The translations under genes and the position numbers were made by a program. A stretch of DNA of 53,478 nucleotides, taken from SB15 sp964639245 (GTDB lineage: Bacteria > Chloroflexota > Anaerolineae > Aggregatilineales > J027). The notes beneath the pieces are model-generated. The model was not told where the DNA came from, ran no database searches, and saw nothing but the letters and a program-made list of their open reading frames with translations. Below, one piece after another: positions 1-8,312 of this stretch; within the stretch, counting starts at the first letter, position 1; each line of letters begins with the position of its first letter. The DNA lies in contig CAZXCU010000026.1 of assembly GCA_964639245.1 (NCBI GenBank), forward strand, positions 1 to 53,478, given 5' to 3'.

Positions 1-799
1 CACCAAACAGGCTCACCCGTCCCCGCTTCCGCACAATATTGACGGCCTGTGCCTGTGGGCTTTTCGCCGGGGCGGCAACAATGGCTGCATCTGCACCCCG
101 CCCTTCGGTCAGCGCTTTCACTTCGGCGATTACATCGTCTGTGTCATTATTAAAAACGTGCCATGTCCCGAAGTCATGATTTTTAAACAGGTCGAGCCGT
201 CCCCCGGTAATCCCAACCATGATGGGTTTTGCACCCCGTGCGCGGGCAACCTGCACATGCAGAGCCCCGATAGGCCCATCCCCGAAAATTACCACCACTT
301 CGCCCGGTTCAATCGCTAACAATTTTTGCGCCCAGATGACCGAGGAGGCAGGTTCGGCTAAGGCAGAATGCAGGTCGGAAAGGCTGTCGGGAATCCGATG
401 AATAATCCCCCGTCGCAGCATATCACCGCTTAACTGCATGTATTCGGTCATCCCACCGGGAAAATGCGTTCCGATGAGCTTCCATTCGTCGCACAGGTTA
501 TAAAGGGCCTGTTTGCAGTAGTAACACTTGTGACAGTGAACATCTGCCGCTACCGCCAGCCGTTCCCCCGCACGATAATCGTGGACATCGCGCCCGACCT
601 CCGCCACAACACCGGAAATTTCGTGGCCTAAAATTTGCCAGTCTTTGTCCGCCCGCATTCCATGACGGTACGTTCGCAAATCCGACCCGCAAATACCACA
701 GGCGGTTACTTTGAGAATAAGCCCATCCGGCGGCAAATCGGGGTAAGGCACGTCCTCGCAGGCAACCTTGCCCGCCCCGCGATACACTACGGCTTTCAT
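1..799 (-). CDS. Zinc-dependent alcohol/polyol dehydrogenase (partial, C-terminus beyond window)
   Basis: Medium-chain dehydrogenase/reductase that should oxidise a sugar alcohol or secondary alcohol with NAD(P). Seen: start ATG at 799; CGICGSD at residues 34-40 and GHE at 58-60 (catalytic zinc site); four structural-zinc cysteines at about 89, 92, 95 and 103; a GDGPIG Rossmann glycine motif near residue 170. About 266 codons are present of the usual 340-350; the rest lies off the left edge. Its ATG overlaps the TGA of the SIS gene (ATGA), so it is the last visible gene of the sugar operon. Inference: it acts on a polyol or sugar derivative taken up by the operon's ABC transporter. The exact substrate cannot be told; threonine or sorbitol dehydrogenase-like members have the same layout. 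Confidence 0.9.
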   Translation of the reverse strand, partial: MKAVVYRGAGKVACEDVPYPDLPPDGLILKVTACGICGSDLRTYRHGMRADKDWQILGHEISGVVAEVGRDVHDYRAGERLAVAADVHCHKCYYCKQALYNLCDEWKLIGTHFPGGMTEYMQLSGDMLRRGIIHRIPDSLSDLHSALAEPASSVIWAQKLLAIEPGEVVVIFGDGPIGALHVQVARARGAKPIMVGITGGRLDLFKNHDFGTWHVFNNDTDDVIAEVKALTEGRGADAAIVAAPAKSPQAQAVNIVRKRGRVSLFG

Positions 800-1413
800 G
801 GTTGCTCCTTTTGTTTTTTGCTGTCAATGAAGTGGCCTACCGCCCCGCCGGGGTGGGTCTGGCTGAAGGATTCTTCCGTGTAACCGCGCAGATGCAGGAG
901 CGTGACACACAGGGCATCCCCCATCGCGGCGGTGGTGAGCGAACTGCCCGTTGCAATCATGCCGTAGGGGTCAACCTCCGGGGCAGGTTGAATTCGCAGC
1001 ACAGCATCACTCATTTGCCCCAGTTCGGAGTCGGGTTTTTCGGTGAAGGCGATCACCTTTGCCCCGCGTTGCTTGGCTATGCGTGCCAGATGATTGACTT
1101 CGACAGTGCGCCCGCCCTTAGAAATGGCAATTAAAACATCCCGTTCGGTAACAGCGCCGGAAAGCCCATGCTGGCTGTCGCCGGGATGAATAAAAAGGGC
1201 GGGGGTGCCACAGCAAGACAGCAAATGTGCCAACCGTGCCGCGACTGGATTGGATGTGCCAGACCCCGCCACCAGTACATGCCCCTGACAGGCCAACAGG
1301 ACATGCGCAACCCGTGCGAAATTCTCATCCAATTGCTGTATCAAACCCGTCACACTGGCGCTTTCCCGTTCAATGACAGCGCGGGCAGTGGTCAAAATTT
1401 CTTGAAGTTCCAT
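796..1413 (-). CDS. SIS-domain sugar-phosphate isomerase, KdsD/GutQ type without CBS domains
   Basis: About 205 residues forming one SIS domain. The GSGTSN phosphate-binding loop, ISKGGRT motif and a C-terminal THPGGAVGH motif resemble D-arabinose-5-phosphate isomerases (KdsD/KpsF/GutQ), which end in HPGG-LG. The CBS pair found in classical KdsD is absent; SIS-only isomerases of this type are known. ATG 1413 was chosen because it lies one base after the TAG of the SorC-type gene; an in-frame start 18 bases upstream would overlap that gene. Chloroflexota are not known to make Kdo-containing LPS, so a catabolic role (interconverting ketose- and aldose-5-phosphates beside the Rpe homologue) is inferred. 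A 6-phospho-3-hexuloisomerase is the main alternative. Confidence 0.82.
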   Translation of the reverse strand: MELQEILTTARAVIERESASVTGLIQQLDENFARVAHVLLACQGHVLVAGSGTSNPVAARLAHLLSCCGTPALFIHPGDSQHGLSGAVTERDVLIAISKGGRTVEVNHLARIAKQRGAKVIAFTEKPDSELGQMSDAVLRIQPAPEVDPYGMIATGSSLTTAAMGDALCVTLLHLRGYTEESFSQTHPGGAVGHFIDSKKQKEQP

Positions 1414-1414
1414 G

Positions 1415-2389
1415 CTATTTTTCCGTTTCAACTCGGTGTAGGAGGCGTGTTGCCAGCCATTGATCTGTGACCAGAACTGTAATTAACCTGCCGCGCAGAG
1501 TCGCTAAAATCACCTCATCTTTTTGTGGTCCGCCCGAAACCCCGACTACACGGTCAATGTGCCGCAACTGTTCCAGCGTGACACCAATCACACGGTCATC
1601 AAGGTCAGATTGGATGGCGTGACCAGCGCGGTCAAAAAAGCGCAGCGCAATGTCCCCCACCGCACCTTTGTCCAGCAGGACTTGGCGTTCCTCTTGGCTG
1701 ATGATCGAACGGGCTTGCATGACCACCGACTCTGGCGATGGCACCCCGATTCCCACATAGGCAGTATTGATTTTTGAAAACTGGCTGAACGCATTTTGGA
1801 CGTAGCTATCCGCCAGAATAACGTCTTTCATGCTCACGCTGCCCACCACCCCCGGCGCTGGCAGCAGGGTTAATTTGCTGTTCAGCACATGTGCCATCCG
1901 GCGGCAGATTTCCGTGACATGGGTATCCGCTTCGGGTGGGCCTAACCCGCCAATCAGCTGGACAACATGCAAGTCCTCGACATCCGGGGATTGTAAGGCG
2001 CTGACCATACTTTTCAGTGTGACCCCCCAAGAAATGCCAATCGTATCGCCAGCTTGGGTAGTACGTTGCAAATATTCAGCCGCCGCCGCCCCCACTTTTT
2101 TAGAGATGACCTCTTGGGAGGCGTTTTCTTCCACCTCCGCAATGACGACTTCTTCCAGTCCAAAAATTTCCTCAAGACGATGTTCTAAATCCGAGTAGAC
2201 ATTGGCAGGGACATGCACGCTGACTCGCACAATGCCAACTTCTTCGGCTTGTTGCAGCAAACGCGAAACCTTTGGGCGCGAAAGATGCAGCTTTTTAGCA
2301 ATTTCATCCTGCGTGAGTTTTTGTTCATAATAAAGAATGCTCACTTTACTCAGCAGGCGTAAATCGGGTGGGAGGGTTGGTCGAGCCAT
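1415..2389 (-). CDS. SorC-family sugar-responsive transcriptional regulator
   Basis: 324 residues. The N-terminal helix-turn-helix is clear (LTQDEIAKKLHLSRPKVSRLL, about residues 25-45), followed by the SorC sugar-phosphate-sensing domain (GDTIGISWG at about 115-125, VVQLIGGLG near 143, and the late VVGVSGGPQK region). These proteins bind DNA as dimers or tetramers and are released or activated by a phosphorylated sugar. It sits inside the operon, two bases after the rpe homologue and one base before the SIS gene, so it probably regulates itself and the whole operon. The 34-bp palindrome just downstream of the operon promoter (8021-8054) is the natural candidate operator. Confidence 0.9.
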   Translation of the reverse strand: MARPTLPPDLRLLSKVSILYYEQKLTQDEIAKKLHLSRPKVSRLLQQAEEVGIVRVSVHVPANVYSDLEHRLEEIFGLEEVVIAEVEENASQEVISKKVGAAAAEYLQRTTQAGDTIGISWGVTLKSMVSALQSPDVEDLHVVQLIGGLGPPEADTHVTEICRRMAHVLNSKLTLLPAPGVVGSVSMKDVILADSYVQNAFSQFSKINTAYVGIGVPSPESVVMQARSIISQEERQVLLDKGAVGDIALRFFDRAGHAIQSDLDDRVIGVTLEQLRHIDRVVGVSGGPQKDEVILATLRGRLITVLVTDQWLATRLLHRVETEK

Positions 2390-2391
2390 AA

Positions 2392-3051
2392 TTACACTTT
2401 TTCCGTTTGAAGCGCGATTTCGCGCAGCGAGTCTATGCCTACACCCAGTCCATCCGGCGCGTTAAAAATCGCCGTGCCAGCGATGAGGACATTTCCCCCC
2501 GCGGCTATCACCGAAGCTGCTGTTTGCAGGGTAATACCGCCATCCACCCCCAGATCAATCGGGCGATGGTCAATCATCTGATGGATGCGTTGAATTTTGG
2601 TCAGCATTTCGGGGAGAAACTGTTGCCCCGCCATGCCCGGATTCACCGCCAGCACCAGAATATAATCCACCATGTGTAAAATTTCTGATAGCAAAAGGGC
2701 GGGCGTATGCGGATTCAGCGCGATGCCCGCCTTTAAACCCAATTGGCGGATGCGCTGCAAGACCGCGTGAACATGCGACGTTGCCTCAAGATGAATCGTC
2801 AGCATATCCGCACCTGCGGCAGCAAAGGCTTCAATCTGCCGTTCGGGTTCAACCACCATCAAATGCACATCTAAGGGCAGTTGGCTGGCTTGCCGCACCG
2901 CTTTCACAATCGGAATCCCGTAGGAAATTTGCGAGACAAACCGCCCATCCATCACATCAATGTGAATCTGGTCTGCCGTCTCAAGTTCGGCAAGCTGTGC
3001 GCCAAGGCGGGTAAAATCCGCCGAGAGAATGGAGGGAGCAATTTTGAGCAT
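2392..3051 (-). CDS. rpe: Ribulose-phosphate 3-epimerase family protein
   Basis: 219 residues, the usual length. It should epimerise a ketose phosphate at C3 (ribulose-5-P to xylulose-5-P, or allulose-6-P to fructose-6-P for AlsE-like members). Seen: start MLKIAPSILSADF; metal-binding H30, D32 (HIDVMDG), H63 (DVHLMV) and catalytic D170 (VDGGI); phosphate-binding GTAIF near the C-terminus. It lies between the permease and the SorC-type gene with two-base gaps, so it belongs to the sugar operon rather than being the housekeeping copy. The sequence alone does not separate Rpe from AlsE activity. Confidence 0.88.
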   Translation of the reverse strand: MLKIAPSILSADFTRLGAQLAELETADQIHIDVMDGRFVSQISYGIPIVKAVRQASQLPLDVHLMVVEPERQIEAFAAAGADMLTIHLEATSHVHAVLQRIRQLGLKAGIALNPHTPALLLSEILHMVDYILVLAVNPGMAGQQFLPEMLTKIQRIHQMIDHRPIDLGVDGGITLQTAASVIAAGGNVLIAGTAIFNAPDGLGVGIDSLREIALQTEKV

Positions 3052-3053
3052 GG

Positions 3054-4046
3054 CTAGGCTTCCGCACGGATAAAACGTCTTTTGAGTTTGCGGAGGGTGG
3101 TTTCGCGCAAGCTGTCAAAAAAAACGGCCAAAAAGATGATGAATGCCTGCGCCATCGGTTGCAGGTAAAGGTTGACATTGGTATAAATCAGCCCGGCTTC
3201 AACCATTTGAATCAGGGTTGCGCCAATCACTGCCCCAAATGCACTCCCCACCCCACCGAATAAACTTGTCCCGCCCAGTACAGCGGCAGCGATGACATCA
3301 AATTCTGCCCCTTCCCCGAAGGCCTGGTCAAGCCGTCCGATTTGCGCGATGAGAACAAATCCCGCCAGCGCCGCACACACACTGCATAGGATATAGGCAA
3401 TATACATGGTGCGGTCTACGTTAATACCGGCTTTTTTAGCCGCTTCTTTGTCGTTTCCAACCGCGTAAAGCTGTCGTCCAAACGGGGTGCGGGTCAGAAT
3501 CAGGTGAGCAATCACCACGACCACCGCAAAAAGGACAATCGGCAGCGGAATCCCGACAATTTTAATCAACCCGAAATCAATCATGCTGCGTGGAAAATCA
3601 AGCTGGCGGGAGTCAGTCAGAAAGGTTCCCGCGCCGCGCATAAAGAATAACGTGGAAAGGGTCACAATGAACGGCACAATTTTGAGTTTGACGATGAAAA
3701 ACCCGTTCACAGTGCCAATGATCAACCCCATGCCCAGCGCAATCCCCAGACCGGGCAGCACCCCCAAGTCATAATCGCGCATCATCACCCCGGCAACGAG
3801 AGGTGCAAGGTACATGGTTGCCCCGACTGAAATATCAATCCCGCCTGTCAGCAGAACAAAGGTCATGCCCACCGCTGCGATGCCCACAAAAGAGGCTTGC
3901 TTCACAATGTTGCTGATGCTTTCCGCTTCCAGAAAACGGGGCGATTGCAGCCCAAAAAACAGAAAAATGACCACAAACATCACCGGGGTGGTATAACGCA
4001 GCAGGTTCACCCGATGTTCCTGTCGCAATCCCATTGCAATATTCAT
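3054..4046 (-). CDS. Sugar ABC transporter permease (RbsC/YjfF type)
   Basis: 330-residue integral membrane protein with many hydrophobic helices. It carries the RbsC-family motifs VGIAAVGMTFVLLTGGIDISVG (about 53-74) and AAAVLGGTSLFGG near 250. This is the inner-membrane pore of a CUT2-class carbohydrate importer. Its ATG overlaps the stop of the ATPase gene (ATGA). The operon has two different permeases, as in galactofuranose-type YtfT/YjfF systems, which implies a heterodimeric channel. Confidence 0.93.
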   Translation of the reverse strand: MNIAMGLRQEHRVNLLRYTTPVMFVVIFLFFGLQSPRFLEAESISNIVKQASFVGIAAVGMTFVLLTGGIDISVGATMYLAPLVAGVMMRDYDLGVLPGLGIALGMGLIIGTVNGFFIVKLKIVPFIVTLSTLFFMRGAGTFLTDSRQLDFPRSMIDFGLIKIVGIPLPIVLFAVVVVIAHLILTRTPFGRQLYAVGNDKEAAKKAGINVDRTMYIAYILCSVCAALAGFVLIAQIGRLDQAFGEGAEFDVIAAAVLGGTSLFGGVGSAFGAVIGATLIQMVEAGLIYTNVNLYLQPMAQAFIIFLAVFFDSLRETTLRKLKRRFIRAEA

Positions 4047-5566
4047 GCGGTTTCTCCTTCACGGAAGGCGGCGCGGAGAATGGCTTCTTTGCCATATGTC
4101 CGCCCCGCAAATTCACCACAAATTTCGCCGCGTCCCATGACCACAATCCGGTCACACATTCCGATCAGTTCATCTAAATCGGAAGAAATGAACAAAATGC
4201 TGCTGCCCTGTGCGGCAAGTTGATTCACAATCGTGTAAATCTCAAATTTCGCTCCCACATCAATCCCGCGTGTGGGTTCGTCCATCATAAAAATCATCGG
4301 TTCGGACATCAGCCATTTGGCAATGACCACCTTCTGCTGATTCCCCCCACTCAAACTTTTGGCGGGTTGGGTATAAATATCACCGCACTTAATATGAAGC
4401 ATCTGGGTGGTTTGCTGTGCCTGTGTTAGCAGCGTTTGACGGTCAAGGAACTGCATCCGCGCCCAGCGATTGAGGGAAGCCAAACCGATATTGTCGGCAA
4501 TCGTCGCTTCCATCATCAGCCCTTCCTCACGCCGATTCTCGGTCACAAAGGCCACGCGATTGGCAATGCGTTTGGCGGGAGTCCAGCGTTTTTCGGCTGT
4601 CCCGTTGATCATCACTTCGCCGCTTTCGTAGTCGTCCAGACCGAATAAAATGCGGGCAAGTTCAGTGCGGCCCGACCCCATCAATCCAAACACCCCCAGC
4701 ACTTCCCCTTTGTGCAACGTCAAATTGATGTCTTTGATAATGCCCGATTGACACAGTTGGCGAACTTCCAGCACCACTTCGGAGGCAGGTTGGGTTTCGC
4801 GGACGGGGAAAAGCTGGTCAAGGTCGCGTCCGATCATCATGGAAATCATGCGGTTAATGCTGAAGTCCTGCACCGCCCCTGCACCCACCAATTCCCCATC
4901 CCGCAGCACCGCAATATCATCGGCAATTTTCAGCACATCCGCCAAGATATGCGAAATATAAATGATGGTTTTGCCATTTTCGCGCAGGCGGTGGATGATG
5001 TTAAATAACTGCTCGGTTTCTTTGGCGGTGAGTGAGGTGGTGGGTTCGTCAAAAATAATGAGTTCCGCGTCTATATGCAGCGCTTTGGCGATTTCGACCA
5101 ATTGCCGTTCGCCCGGCGATAGGTCATCAATCAACATGCGCGGCGATAAATCCAATTCGATAGACTCAAGCAGTTTGCGTGTTGCTTCGTACATTTTGCG
5201 GCGGTCTACAAAGCCAAAGCCCAACATGCCAAGTGTAGAAATCGGAAAATCATCAATAAAAATGTTTTCGGCGATATTCAAATTGGTGAACAGATTCAAT
5301 TCTTGGTGGATGAAGGCAATCCCGTGATGGGTCGCATCTGAAGGGGAACGAGGTTGATAATTTTCTTCATTGAAAAGCATCCGTCCGCCGTTATCCGGTT
5401 GAATCACCCCCCCCAAGATATTCATGAGGGTGCTTTTGCCCGCGCCGTTCTGTCCGATTAACCCCAGCACCTTCCCCCGCCGGATACCCAGTTGAATGTT
5501 GTGCAGCGCTTGGATGCCAAAGAAGGTTTTGCTAACATCGCGGATTTCCATGAGGAATTCGTTCAT
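4043..5566 (-). CDS. Sugar ABC transporter ATP-binding protein (RbsA/MglA type)
   Basis: 507 residues with two fused ABC ATPase domains, the CUT2 layout. First domain: Walker A GQNGAGKST near residues 38-46, signature LSPGERQ, Walker B LIIFDEPTT. Second domain: a degenerate Walker A GLMGSGRTE near 294, signature LSGGNQQK, Walker B FMMDEPTRG. The degenerate second Walker A is normal in this family. It energises the two flanking permeases. Confidence 0.95.
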   Translation of the reverse strand: MNEFLMEIRDVSKTFFGIQALHNIQLGIRRGKVLGLIGQNGAGKSTLMNILGGVIQPDNGGRMLFNEENYQPRSPSDATHHGIAFIHQELNLFTNLNIAENIFIDDFPISTLGMLGFGFVDRRKMYEATRKLLESIELDLSPRMLIDDLSPGERQLVEIAKALHIDAELIIFDEPTTSLTAKETEQLFNIIHRLRENGKTIIYISHILADVLKIADDIAVLRDGELVGAGAVQDFSINRMISMMIGRDLDQLFPVRETQPASEVVLEVRQLCQSGIIKDINLTLHKGEVLGVFGLMGSGRTELARILFGLDDYESGEVMINGTAEKRWTPAKRIANRVAFVTENRREEGLMMEATIADNIGLASLNRWARMQFLDRQTLLTQAQQTTQMLHIKCGDIYTQPAKSLSGGNQQKVVIAKWLMSEPMIFMMDEPTRGIDVGAKFEIYTIVNQLAAQGSSILFISSDLDELIGMCDRIVVMGRGEICGEFAGRTYGKEAILRAAFREGETA

Positions 5567-5569
5567 GGC

Positions 5570-6748
5570 TTAGCTCCTGACTGTCGCCAAACGGGTACGA
5601 ATAACATCAATCAGCGCCGCCGCCAGAATAACCGACCCTTTGACCATATCAATGTAAAAAGCCGAGAGATTCATCAGATTCAGCGTGTTGGAAAGCAGCA
5701 CAAAAAACAGCACCCCGAAGAATGTCCACAGCACTTTGCCCTTCCCCCCAAACAGGCTTGTTCCCCCGATGACGGTTGCGCCGATGACATCCAGTAAAAA
5801 TGTTCCCGCACCTAAGGTGGGGCGGCCTGCTTCCAGACGGGCAGAATACAGTAGCCCTCCCATCGTGGCATAAAATGCACTCAGCATATACACCGTGATG
5901 ATGACACGCTTGATGGGAACCCCGGAGACCGCCGCCGCTTTTTTGTTCGTTCCCATTGCATAGACCTGTTTGCCAAAAATGGTGCGGCTGAGGATGACAT
6001 GGGCTACCACCGCCAGCGACACCGAAATAACCATCGCGTAGGTGATAAGCGGGTAAATTTCGCGGCGGGGAATTTTTGACTCGACTTTTTCACCAAAATA
6101 AACCGAAACCAGATCGCCCTTGCCGAGATTAATATACGATTCGGGTAAATTGCGAATGTTTTCAGATTGGGTTAAGTAAATCGCTAGCGCACTGAAGAAC
6201 ATGAGCGCAACCAGCGTCACCATGAAGGGCGGCATATTGAAACGTGCAATCGCGGTGCCGTTGAAAAATCCGACGAGGATGCCCACCAGCGCCATCGCTA
6301 AAATCGCTAGCGGCACTGCCCATTGATTTTCGGCAAGCAACCCACCATCCGTTGAAATGACCACATCCCAGAGCGGACTGTTAGAAAGCACATCTTCCGA
6401 AGCGGCGGTTGCCATGAGTGCTGCTCCGACCACACTGGTTAGTCCGATGACAGCCCCTTGTGAGAGGTCAATGCCCGCAATAATCAGGACAAATGTCTGT
6501 CCGATAGCCACGAGCAGCAAAGGCCATGTGTTAGAAAGAATATTCGTAATGTTGGCGGGTTTAGAGAGGGTGGGCAAAAATGGCACTAAGATGATGAAAT
6601 AAACCACCATCAGATAGAATACAAAGTATTCTGACAGCAGCACCCGCCGTAGCCCATTTTTGAGGGTTTGCAAGAATCGGTTGGGGTCAATTTGATTTCG
6701 CGGCGCGGTAATCTTCATCCCGCCCGTTTGTTCTTTAATAATTGCCAT
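5570..6748 (-). CDS. Sugar ABC transporter permease (RbsC/YtfT type)
   Basis: 392 residues, the longer of the two permeases, with an N-terminal cytoplasmic stretch of about 35 residues before the first helix. Family motifs: GQTFVLIIAGIDLSQGAVIG (about 82-101) and VIGATVIGGTSLFGG near 320. A polar insert of about 60 residues (roughly 112-145) between early helices and a charged loop near 220-230 (EKVESKIPRRE) account for the extra length. It pairs with the permease at 3054-4046. Gap to the ATPase gene is three bases. Confidence 0.93.
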   Translation of the reverse strand: MAIIKEQTGGMKITAPRNQIDPNRFLQTLKNGLRRVLLSEYFVFYLMVVYFIILVPFLPTLSKPANITNILSNTWPLLLVAIGQTFVLIIAGIDLSQGAVIGLTSVVGAALMATAASEDVLSNSPLWDVVISTDGGLLAENQWAVPLAILAMALVGILVGFFNGTAIARFNMPPFMVTLVALMFFSALAIYLTQSENIRNLPESYINLGKGDLVSVYFGEKVESKIPRREIYPLITYAMVISVSLAVVAHVILSRTIFGKQVYAMGTNKKAAAVSGVPIKRVIITVYMLSAFYATMGGLLYSARLEAGRPTLGAGTFLLDVIGATVIGGTSLFGGKGKVLWTFFGVLFFVLLSNTLNLMNLSAFYIDMVKGSVILAAALIDVIRTRLATVRS

Positions 6749-6813
6749 TATTTTGCCTTTCAGGTGAAAGTCAATGGGGGCACGAGACCCCCATTAACGG
6801 AGTTCAACTAAGT

Positions 6814-7833
6814 TTATTGATCGAGGAAACCTTCAGCCAGCAGCACGCAGCCCCACATATCCATTTCCTGCCAGTCAAGATTACCAGCAGTCAGGGCAAA
6901 ACCGGGATCTTCCACCACTTGATTTGGCTGGGCTTCTTCGGCTGCAATCGCGGCAAGAATAGCATCCAGCGAGGCTTGGGCTTCAAAGAACAGGTCTTGT
7001 ACACCTGTTGAGTCCACATAGCCTTCTTTAATCAGTTGGCAAGCCGTCGCGTCGCCATCCAACCCGCCCATAATCACATGGCCTTGCTGACCCGCCGGCA
7101 CCCACATGCCACGCGGTTCCAGCACCGAGCGAATCGTCGGGAACAGGAAGTCAGAGGAGGTGAACAAGAAATCCACATCGGGGTTGGCGGTAATTGCGGC
7201 TTCAAGATTCGCCAGTGCAGTAGCGGCATCCCATTCCGTCGCTACTTCAATCGGCGTATTGAAAATATCCGGGTATTTTTCAATCACATTGTAGAACCCA
7301 TCACGACGGCCTACCGCGTTCGGGTCGCCTAAATCCCCCACCATAATCAGGGGGGTGAGTTTTTCGCCGGTAATTTCAAACCGTGCAATGGCTTTTTGTG
7401 CCATAAATTCAACCGCTTGTTGGGCGATGGTTTCATTGTCGGCGACCACCACAATCCCTTTGCTCAGGTCAGAGGGCGGACGGTTAAACACGGCAATCGG
7501 AATGTCTGCATCTTGGGCTTCATTCACAATCGTGACGGCGCTTTCCCCATCTTGCGGGATAATGATAATTCCATCCACACCCTGAGCAATACAGTCATTG
7601 ACCTGTTCAAGCTGGCGGTTGGCATCTTCATTGGCGTTACGTTCAATCACTTCAACCCCTTGTTCAGCGAGGGTTTCGGTGATGGCTTTGTGGCCTGCGA
7701 CCCAGAATTCAGTTTCCAGATCTTGAAAAGCAAAACAAATCGTAATGTCATCTTGCGCGGAAAGTTTATGGGCGGCGGGTACTGCGACTGCGAGCAGCAC
7801 CATGATCAGAAATAATCTTGCAATGTGTTTCAT
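6814..7833 (-). CDS. Periplasmic-type sugar-binding protein of the ABC importer
   Basis: 339 residues. Signal peptide MKHIARLFLIMVLLAVAVPA with likely cleavage after LSAQ (about 27); there is no lipobox cysteine, so it is not an obvious lipoprotein. The mature part is a type-1 periplasmic binding fold (RbsB/YtfQ-like), with GVDGIIIIPQD near 85-95 and an ITANPDVDFLFTSSD hinge region. First gene of the operon; AAAAGGA lies about 10 bases before ATG. The leader from the predicted promoter is about 225 nt. Substrate is a pentose, hexose or polyol; it cannot be fixed from sequence. Confidence 0.93.
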   Translation of the reverse strand: MKHIARLFLIMVLLAVAVPAAHKLSAQDDITICFAFQDLETEFWVAGHKAITETLAEQGVEVIERNANEDANRQLEQVNDCIAQGVDGIIIIPQDGESAVTIVNEAQDADIPIAVFNRPPSDLSKGIVVVADNETIAQQAVEFMAQKAIARFEITGEKLTPLIMVGDLGDPNAVGRRDGFYNVIEKYPDIFNTPIEVATEWDAATALANLEAAITANPDVDFLFTSSDFLFPTIRSVLEPRGMWVPAGQQGHVIMGGLDGDATACQLIKEGYVDSTGVQDLFFEAQASLDAILAAIAAEEAQPNQVVEDPGFALTAGNLDWQEMDMWGCVLLAEGFLDQ

Positions 7834-7938
7834 ATCTAAAATCCTTTTGGGTTGTTATTTTGGGTGAGTGTGTGGGAAATGTCTTGGATAGGCGAAGTTG
7901 CTCCTTTCAAAGTAGTAAACAGAACAGGATGTGATTCA

Positions 7939-7950
7939 CTGGTTAACCAG
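7939..7950. promoter_or_regulatory. Perfect 12-bp palindrome in the operon leader
   Basis: CTGGTTAACCAG lies about 108 bases inside the predicted 5' leader. It could be a second operator site for looping with 8021-8054 or an unrelated protein site. No terminator or known riboswitch structure was recognised around it. Confidence 0.35.
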
Positions 7951-8020
7951 AAGCAGGCAAAAGGGTCAGGGATGAGATCAGAAGGGAAAATCTCAGGAGA
8001 TAATTGCAAACAACTCATTT

Positions 8021-8054
8021 TTGAACAAATTCTCATTAATGATAATTTTCTCAA
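8021..8054. promoter_or_regulatory. 34-bp imperfect palindrome, probable SorC-type operator
   Basis: 14 of 17 base pairs match: outer arms TTGA/TCAA, middle arms AAATT/AATTT, core TCATTAATGA. It begins about four bases downstream of the predicted transcription start of the sugar operon, a position typical of repressor roadblocks. The operon encodes a SorC-family regulator, a family that uses long AT-rich palindromes. Assignment to that protein is inference. Confidence 0.65.
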
Positions 8055-8064
8055 TTACTCCTTT

Positions 8065-8093
8065 ATCATAGCCAATCTCTGAGAGTGAGTCAA
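8065..8093 (-). promoter_or_regulatory. Sigma70-like promoter of the sugar-transport operon
   Basis: On the minus strand: -35 TTGACT (8088-8093), 17-bp spacer, -10 TATGAT (8065-8070). Predicted start is near 8058, about 225 bases upstream of the binding-protein ATG at 7833. The operator-like palindrome follows directly. Confidence 0.75.
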
Positions 8094-8312
8094 GCAATTT
8101 GTTCCAGCAGAGTGGCATCAACATCAAGGACGCTTTATTCAGCTAACAGGAATCAAATTAACCACCCCTAGCGGGTATAGCTTTTGACGATTTGCGCTGG
8201 GATGTGATATGGGGATTTGGGGCTAGCGGGTGAGTCAAGAGGCGGCTAAACGCAATTCACCAACGGATGACCTGAAAATCTGGGCTGGCTACCCCCCGGC
8301 GACCCGTAAATT

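Larger units (their letters stand above)
7834..8312. other. Intergenic region upstream of the sugar operon
   Basis: 479 bases without a supported gene. It holds the leader, palindromes and promoter listed separately. The remaining 8100-8312 contains two copies of CTAGCGGGT (8168-8176 and 8223-8231) and nothing else recognised. Confidence 0.6.

Noticed and set aside
7836..8054. 72-codon minus-strand frame in the operon leader
   Set aside because: It overlaps the palindrome, has no good ribosome binding site and no recognisable protein pattern.
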